DNA of 8,146 nt, taken from contig CAIZOZ010000362.1 of the NCBI GenBank assembly GCA_903934745.1, forward strand, positions 1 through 8,146, read 5' to 3'. Below are positions 5,773 through 8,146 of this stretch, one piece after another (position 1 is the stretch's first letter; every line of letters starts with the position of its first letter). Made by a program: the position numbers and the translations under genes. The DNA is from an uncultured cyanobacterium. GTDB taxonomy: Bacteria > Cyanobacteriota > Cyanobacteriia > PCC-6307 > Cyanobiaceae. The notes under the pieces were generated by a model. It ran no database searches. It was not told the origin of the DNA and worked only from the letters and a program-made list of their open reading frames with translations.

Positions 5773-6119
5773 ATTGATTTGCGAGCTGAGTCTGGTCAGG
5801 ACTTGTTTGCAGTGATCTGACGACGAGTTTGCTGACGAGTCTTCAGGTGGTCACGTCAGAGGGCGTTGGATTCCTTGTTGGCTTGACTGAATTGTGGTTG
5901 ATGTTGTTCGGGGTAGGCTGTGATTAATCGTGGTCGTTCTTGTTTCGTGCGCCTGTTGGCTGGCTCTGGGCCTGTCTGCCGTTGCTGGGTCACGACCACT
6001 CGGCTGTCCAGTGCCGGATCTCCGCCCTGGCCATTCCAGCTGCTCCTTAAGATCGATCCAGATGATCGGGTTCCGGTGTTGCAGCTTTCCAGTGGCCTGT
6101 TTCGTTTTCGGGCGTGTCG

Positions 6120-7070
6120 ATGAGTGCTTTCGGCGAAGGTGAAGGCGAATTGCTGACGCTGCACTACCCCAAGCCCCTGCCGATGCGCCTGGATCGCTGG
6201 CTGGTGGCCCAGCGGCCCGAGCAGAGCCGGGCCCGCATCCAGAAGTTCATCGAAGCCGGCTATGTGCAGGTGAACGGCATCACTGGCCGCGCCAAAACTC
6301 CCCTGCGCCCCAACGACAGGGTGCAGCTGTGGATGCCGCCGCCGGAGCCCCTGCCCTATCTGCTGGCCCAGCCGATTCCCCTGGATGTGCTCTACGAGGA
6401 TGACCACATCATTGTGCTCAACAAGGCCGCCGGCCTGACGGTGCACCCGGCGCCGGGCAACAAGGACGGCACCCTGGTCAATGGTCTGCTGCACCATTGC
6501 CCTGACCTGCCCGGCATCGGCGGCGAGATGCGGCCGGGCATCGTGCATCGCCTCGACAAGGACACGACGGGCTGCATTGTTGTCGCCAAGAGCCAGGAGG
6601 CGCTGGTGAAGCTGCAGGTGCAGATTCAGAAGCGAATCGCCTCGCGTGAGTATCTGGCGGTGGTGCATGGAGTCCCCGAAGGCGACAGCGGTACAATCAT
6701 TGGCCCCATCGGTCGCCATCCAGTCGATCGCAAGAAGTACGCCGTGGTGCATGACGGCTCCGGGCGGCACGCCTGCACCCATTGGCAGCTGATCGATCGG
6801 TTCGGCGATTACTCCCTGCTGCGCTTCAAGCTCGACACCGGCCGCACCCATCAGATCCGGGTGCATTGCGCCCATGTCGGCCATCCGATCGTCGGCGACC
6901 CCACCTACAGCCACTGCCGCCATCTGCCGATGAAGCTCACGGGTCAGGCCCTGCACGCCACCGCCCTCGGCCTCGACCATCCGGTCAGCGGCGAGCGGAT
7001 GTTGTTTGAGGCACCGCTGCCGCCGGTGTTCGAGAAGCTGTTGCTGGCTCTGCGCCGGCGGCTGGCTTAG
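6120..7070 (+). CDS. rluD: RluD-type 23S rRNA pseudouridine synthase
   Basis: Encodes 316 residues from the ATG at 6120; a GTG two codons earlier (6114) is also possible. It converts specific uridines of 23S rRNA to pseudouridine. An S4 RNA-binding domain comes first (about 22-72: MRLDRWLVAQRPEQSRARIQ, then GYVQVNG). The synthase domain follows with LNKAAGLTVHPAPGN (about 100-114), the catalytic motif HRLDKDTTG (143-151, catalytic Asp146), and the downstream motifs RTHQIRVH (242-249) and VGDPTY (258-263). Length and all family motifs are complete. The enzyme acts in the cytoplasm on the large ribosomal subunit, the same substrate that RbgA helps to assemble, so the nearness of the two genes makes functional sense even though an orphan gene lies between them. 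No Shine-Dalgarno sequence is seen. The exact target sites cannot be read from sequence. Confidence 0.95.
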   Translation: MSAFGEGEGELLTLHYPKPLPMRLDRWLVAQRPEQSRARIQKFIEAGYVQVNGITGRAKTPLRPNDRVQLWMPPPEPLPYLLAQPIPLDVLYEDDHIIVLNKAAGLTVHPAPGNKDGTLVNGLLHHCPDLPGIGGEMRPGIVHRLDKDTTGCIVVAKSQEALVKLQVQIQKRIASREYLAVVHGVPEGDSGTIIGPIGRHPVDRKKYAVVHDGSGRHACTHWQLIDRFGDYSLLRFKLDTGRTHQIRVHCAHVGHPIVGDPTYSHCRHLPMKLTGQALHATALGLDHPVSGERMLFEAPLPPVFEKLLLALRRRLA

Positions 7071-7518
7071 GGGTGCTGTTGTTGGTCCGCGGCCGGTTTC
7101 GCTGCTCGGCCAACGATCTTTCAGGTGGACTGGAAGCGGCTGCGGTGGTGCTGGGGCTGGGCGAGCGCTTGCCCATGCTGGGGTTGGCCCGCCGGGGACT
7201 GTTGGGTCAGCGGTTCTGCAGGGCAGCCTCACGCCGTGGCCCGGCCGGTAGCCCCCTGCTTGGTGCATGCACCAGGGAGGTGAGCGAGCCGCGGTCAGGG
7301 GAGCGCTGCTCGCCGTTCCGTTCCATCACCCGCCACAACCAACGGGTGGTCTGGATGTCAGCCTGCGCCCGCTTGAGCTGATGGCCGTGGGGATCGGCGG
7401 TGGCTGCAGGTTTGAGCCCCGGCGCCAGCGGCTTGATGGCCAGCTGGGGCGGCGGCTGCCTCCGGACTGGATCGTCCCCGGGGGCCGGCAGACTTGCAGC
7501 TCTTGGGGCCTCGATGTC
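7071..7518. other. Region with ambiguous coding signal on both strands
   Basis: No gene is called here, but the region is not featureless. On the plus strand a GTG at 7073, two bases after the rluD stop, opens a frame of 102 codons to 7381, starting VLLLVRGRFRCSANDL with plausible composition up to about 7206. A second plus frame is open from 7252 and runs without a stop into the membrane protein gene that I start at 7519; in 7381-7518 its third positions are GC-rich (about 83% by my count), so that gene could start at the ATG at 7381 and be 136 residues long. On the minus strand, the frame ending at 7207 has about 80% GC at third positions in 7207-7380 and reads plausibly (QTTRWLWRVMERNGEQRS), but it has no start codon between 7520 and 7340. 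A decayed or frameshifted gene, or a long untranslated leader, are both possible. Confidence 0.4.
7261..7274. repeat. Perfect 14-bp palindrome
   Basis: TGGTGCATGCACCA is a perfect palindrome with no spacer. The flanking bases allow a competing fold (CCCTG 7254-7258 with CAGGG 7273-7277). It sits in the region without a confident gene, about 245 bases before the small membrane protein operon, and has the form of a binding site for a dimeric regulator. No function can be assigned from sequence alone. Confidence 0.6.
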
Positions 7519-7791
7519 ATGGCCACGCCGCCCCGTCGGCTGTTTGTCGATCAGTTTTTTGTCGGCTGGGTCTACGGGCCCTGGGTTGTGGCCAGCCTGC
7601 TGGTGATTCTGGCGTTGCGGCTGTTGCTCGAAGCCGACTTCGCCCTGCAAAGCCATGCCTGGGGGCTGTTCGGTAACGCGGCGATCTGCTTCTCGATCGG
7701 CTGTGTCTGCAAGCTCTCCTGGGCGATGGCCCGCTTCAACGCCGTGCGCCAGCTGGAGCTGCAACTGCGCCAGGAGCTGGGATTGCGCTGA
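7519..7791 (+). CDS. Small two-helix membrane protein, unknown function (paralogue 1)
   Basis: Encodes 90 residues from the ATG at 7519. Two hydrophobic segments are clear: about 15-37 (VGWVYGPWVVASLLVILALRLLL) and about 48-70, the latter containing GLFGNAAICFSIGC (49-62). The chain ends in a charged, probably helical tail (FNAVRQLELQLRQELGLR) that could form a short coiled coil. The 14-residue core recurs with one change in the next gene, so the two are duplicates. The frame is open upstream, and ATGs at 7381 and 7267 would lengthen the protein to 136 or 174 residues; I chose 7519 because it begins just before the membrane part, but no Shine-Dalgarno sequence decides this. Its TGA shares a base with the next ATG. 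The family is not recognised. Confidence 0.65.
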   Translation: MATPPRRLFVDQFFVGWVYGPWVVASLLVILALRLLLEADFALQSHAWGLFGNAAICFSIGCVCKLSWAMARFNAVRQLELQLRQELGLR

Positions 7792-8072
7792 TGGCGATCA
7801 CCCGTTCCCAGATCGCCATGATCGTCACCCTGCCCTGGCTGGCTGCCGGCGTGGTGCTGCTGGCGATGACCCGCATCGACGGCGAGACCCAGGAAGCGAA
7901 GCTGGGCCTGTTCGGTAGCGCCGCCATCTGCTTCTCGATCGGCTGCCTGGCGCGCACCAGCCTGGGGCTCCACGATCTGATGCAGGCTTCCCAGGCGGTG
8001 CCTCCCACCTCCCAGCCAGGGGCTGCCGCGCCACCGCCGTCACGGCCATCCGCCAGCAGCGACCCGCCATGA
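7791..8072 (+). CDS. Small two-helix membrane protein, unknown function (paralogue 2)
   Basis: Encodes 93 residues. Segment one is about 7-26 (QIAMIVTLPWLAAGVVLLAM). A short charged loop (TRIDGETQEAK) leads to segment two, about 38-60, containing GLFGSAAICFSIGC (39-52). The last 25 residues are a Pro/Ala/Ser-rich tail, probably unstructured, unlike the charged helical tail of the first paralogue. The start is fixed by a one-base overlap with the preceding stop (TGATG), and its own stop overlaps the next start (ATGA), so three genes are translated as a chain. The function is unknown; two paralogous small membrane proteins made together could form a heteromeric complex, which is inference. Confidence 0.75.
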   Translation: MAITRSQIAMIVTLPWLAAGVVLLAMTRIDGETQEAKLGLFGSAAICFSIGCLARTSLGLHDLMQASQAVPPTSQPGAAAPPPSRPSASSDPP

Positions 8073-8146
8073 TTCGGCCTCGCTGGCGGCGCTGCGTGCC
8101 TGGGCTGGCCTGCGGGCTGCTGGTGGCCTGGCCGCCAGCTCTGGTC
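8069..8146 (+). CDS. Start of an exported protein (partial, cut by window end)
   Basis: The ATG at 8069 overlaps the stop of the preceding gene by four bases (ATGA) and the frame stays open for 26 codons to the last base. The residues form a signal peptide: a basic start (MIRPRWRR) followed by the hydrophobic core LACGLLVAWPPALV, so the product is exported or membrane-anchored. With the two small membrane proteins before it, this gives an operon directed at the cell envelope. The mature part lies outside the window, so nothing can be said about its family. Confidence 0.7.
   Translation, partial: MIRPRWRRCVPGLACGLLVAWPPALV

Larger units (their letters stand above)
5671..6119. other. Intergenic region between the orphan gene and rluD
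   Basis: About 450 bases between divergent genes with no convincing gene. The left third is AT-rich and carries the orphan gene's promoter elements and the inverted repeat at 5731-5772. From 5773 to about 5860 there are short repeated words (CTGACGACGAGT then CTGACGAGT at about 5817-5841). Towards rluD a weak promoter candidate is TTGATG (5898-5903) followed 17-18 bases later by TGATTAAT (5921-5928). Small open frames exist in 5920-6142 but have neutral third-position composition and no recognisable product. The low GC of the left part matches the orphan gene, so both may have arrived together. Confidence 0.5.

Noticed and set aside
5920..6123. Plus-strand 67-codon frame starting GTG whose stop overlaps the rluD ATG (ATGA)
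   Set aside because: The overlap is attractive, but third positions are not GC-enriched, there is no Shine-Dalgarno sequence, and the product has no recognisable features. A chance frame is more likely.
7071..7170. Possible signal recognition particle RNA or other structured RNA after rluD (GGGGTGCTGTTG start, some pairing)
   Set aside because: The conserved core expected of the SRP RNA (GGAAGGAAGCAGCC-like) is not present, and the stems found are only about five base pairs. No known RNA matches on motif inspection for tmRNA or RNase P RNA either.
5856..7268. Very long minus-strand open frame of 470 codons opposite rluD
   Set aside because: It is the antisense shadow of rluD in a GC-rich sequence; rluD has all family motifs on the plus strand, and the antisense product is His/Gln/Arg-rich with no family features.
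1..8146. HIP1 octamers (GCGATCGC), CRISPR repeats, tRNA genes and transposase genes
   Set aside because: I looked for these and found none by eye. Absence of HIP1 fits the picocyanobacterial assignment.

Overview
The window looks like a stretch of chromosome from a GC-rich alpha-cyanobacterium of the Cyanobium / Synechococcus (picocyanobacterial) group. The evidence is the phosphoglycerate kinase, RluD-type pseudouridine synthase and RbgA/YlqF GTPase, all of which read like picocyanobacterial versions, together with the high GC at third codon positions and the absence of the HIP1 octamer that is frequent in many other cyanobacteria. The assignment rests on recognition of the protein sequences, not on a search.

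Layout. Positions 1-96 hold the 3' end of a plus-strand gene, followed by a strong hairpin (118-160). From 2109 back to 198 there is a minus-strand accessory block: a DUF2127 membrane protein whose stop codon overlaps the start of a LuxR-type regulator with a degenerate receiver domain, then two small exported proteins of unknown function. Upstream of it on the same strand is pgk (3513-2308), the Calvin cycle / glycolysis enzyme. A 145-bp divergent region separates pgk from a plus-strand pair, a universal stress family protein and the ribosome-assembly GTPase RbgA/YlqF, which overlap by one base (TGATG).

After rbgA comes a compositionally different segment (about 5116-6119). It has a minus-strand orphan gene of 146 codons with much lower third-position GC than its neighbours, a 15-bp tandem duplication past its 3' end, an AT-rich promoter region, and a 16-bp inverted repeat. 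Then comes rluD (6120-7070). Between 7071 and 7518 both strands have some coding character and no gene can be called safely. The window ends with a tightly overlapping plus-strand operon: two small two-helix membrane proteins that share a near-identical 14-residue core and so look like a tandem duplication, then the start of an exported protein cut by the window edge.

The housekeeping part (pgk, usp, rbgA, rluD) serves carbon metabolism and ribosome maturation. The candidates for something undescribed are the membrane-protein/regulator pair with its downstream secreted proteins, the lower-GC orphan with its structured upstream region, and the duplicated membrane-protein operon. None of these is a recognised defence or mobile system. 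I see no tRNA, rRNA, CRISPR array, transposase or attachment site.
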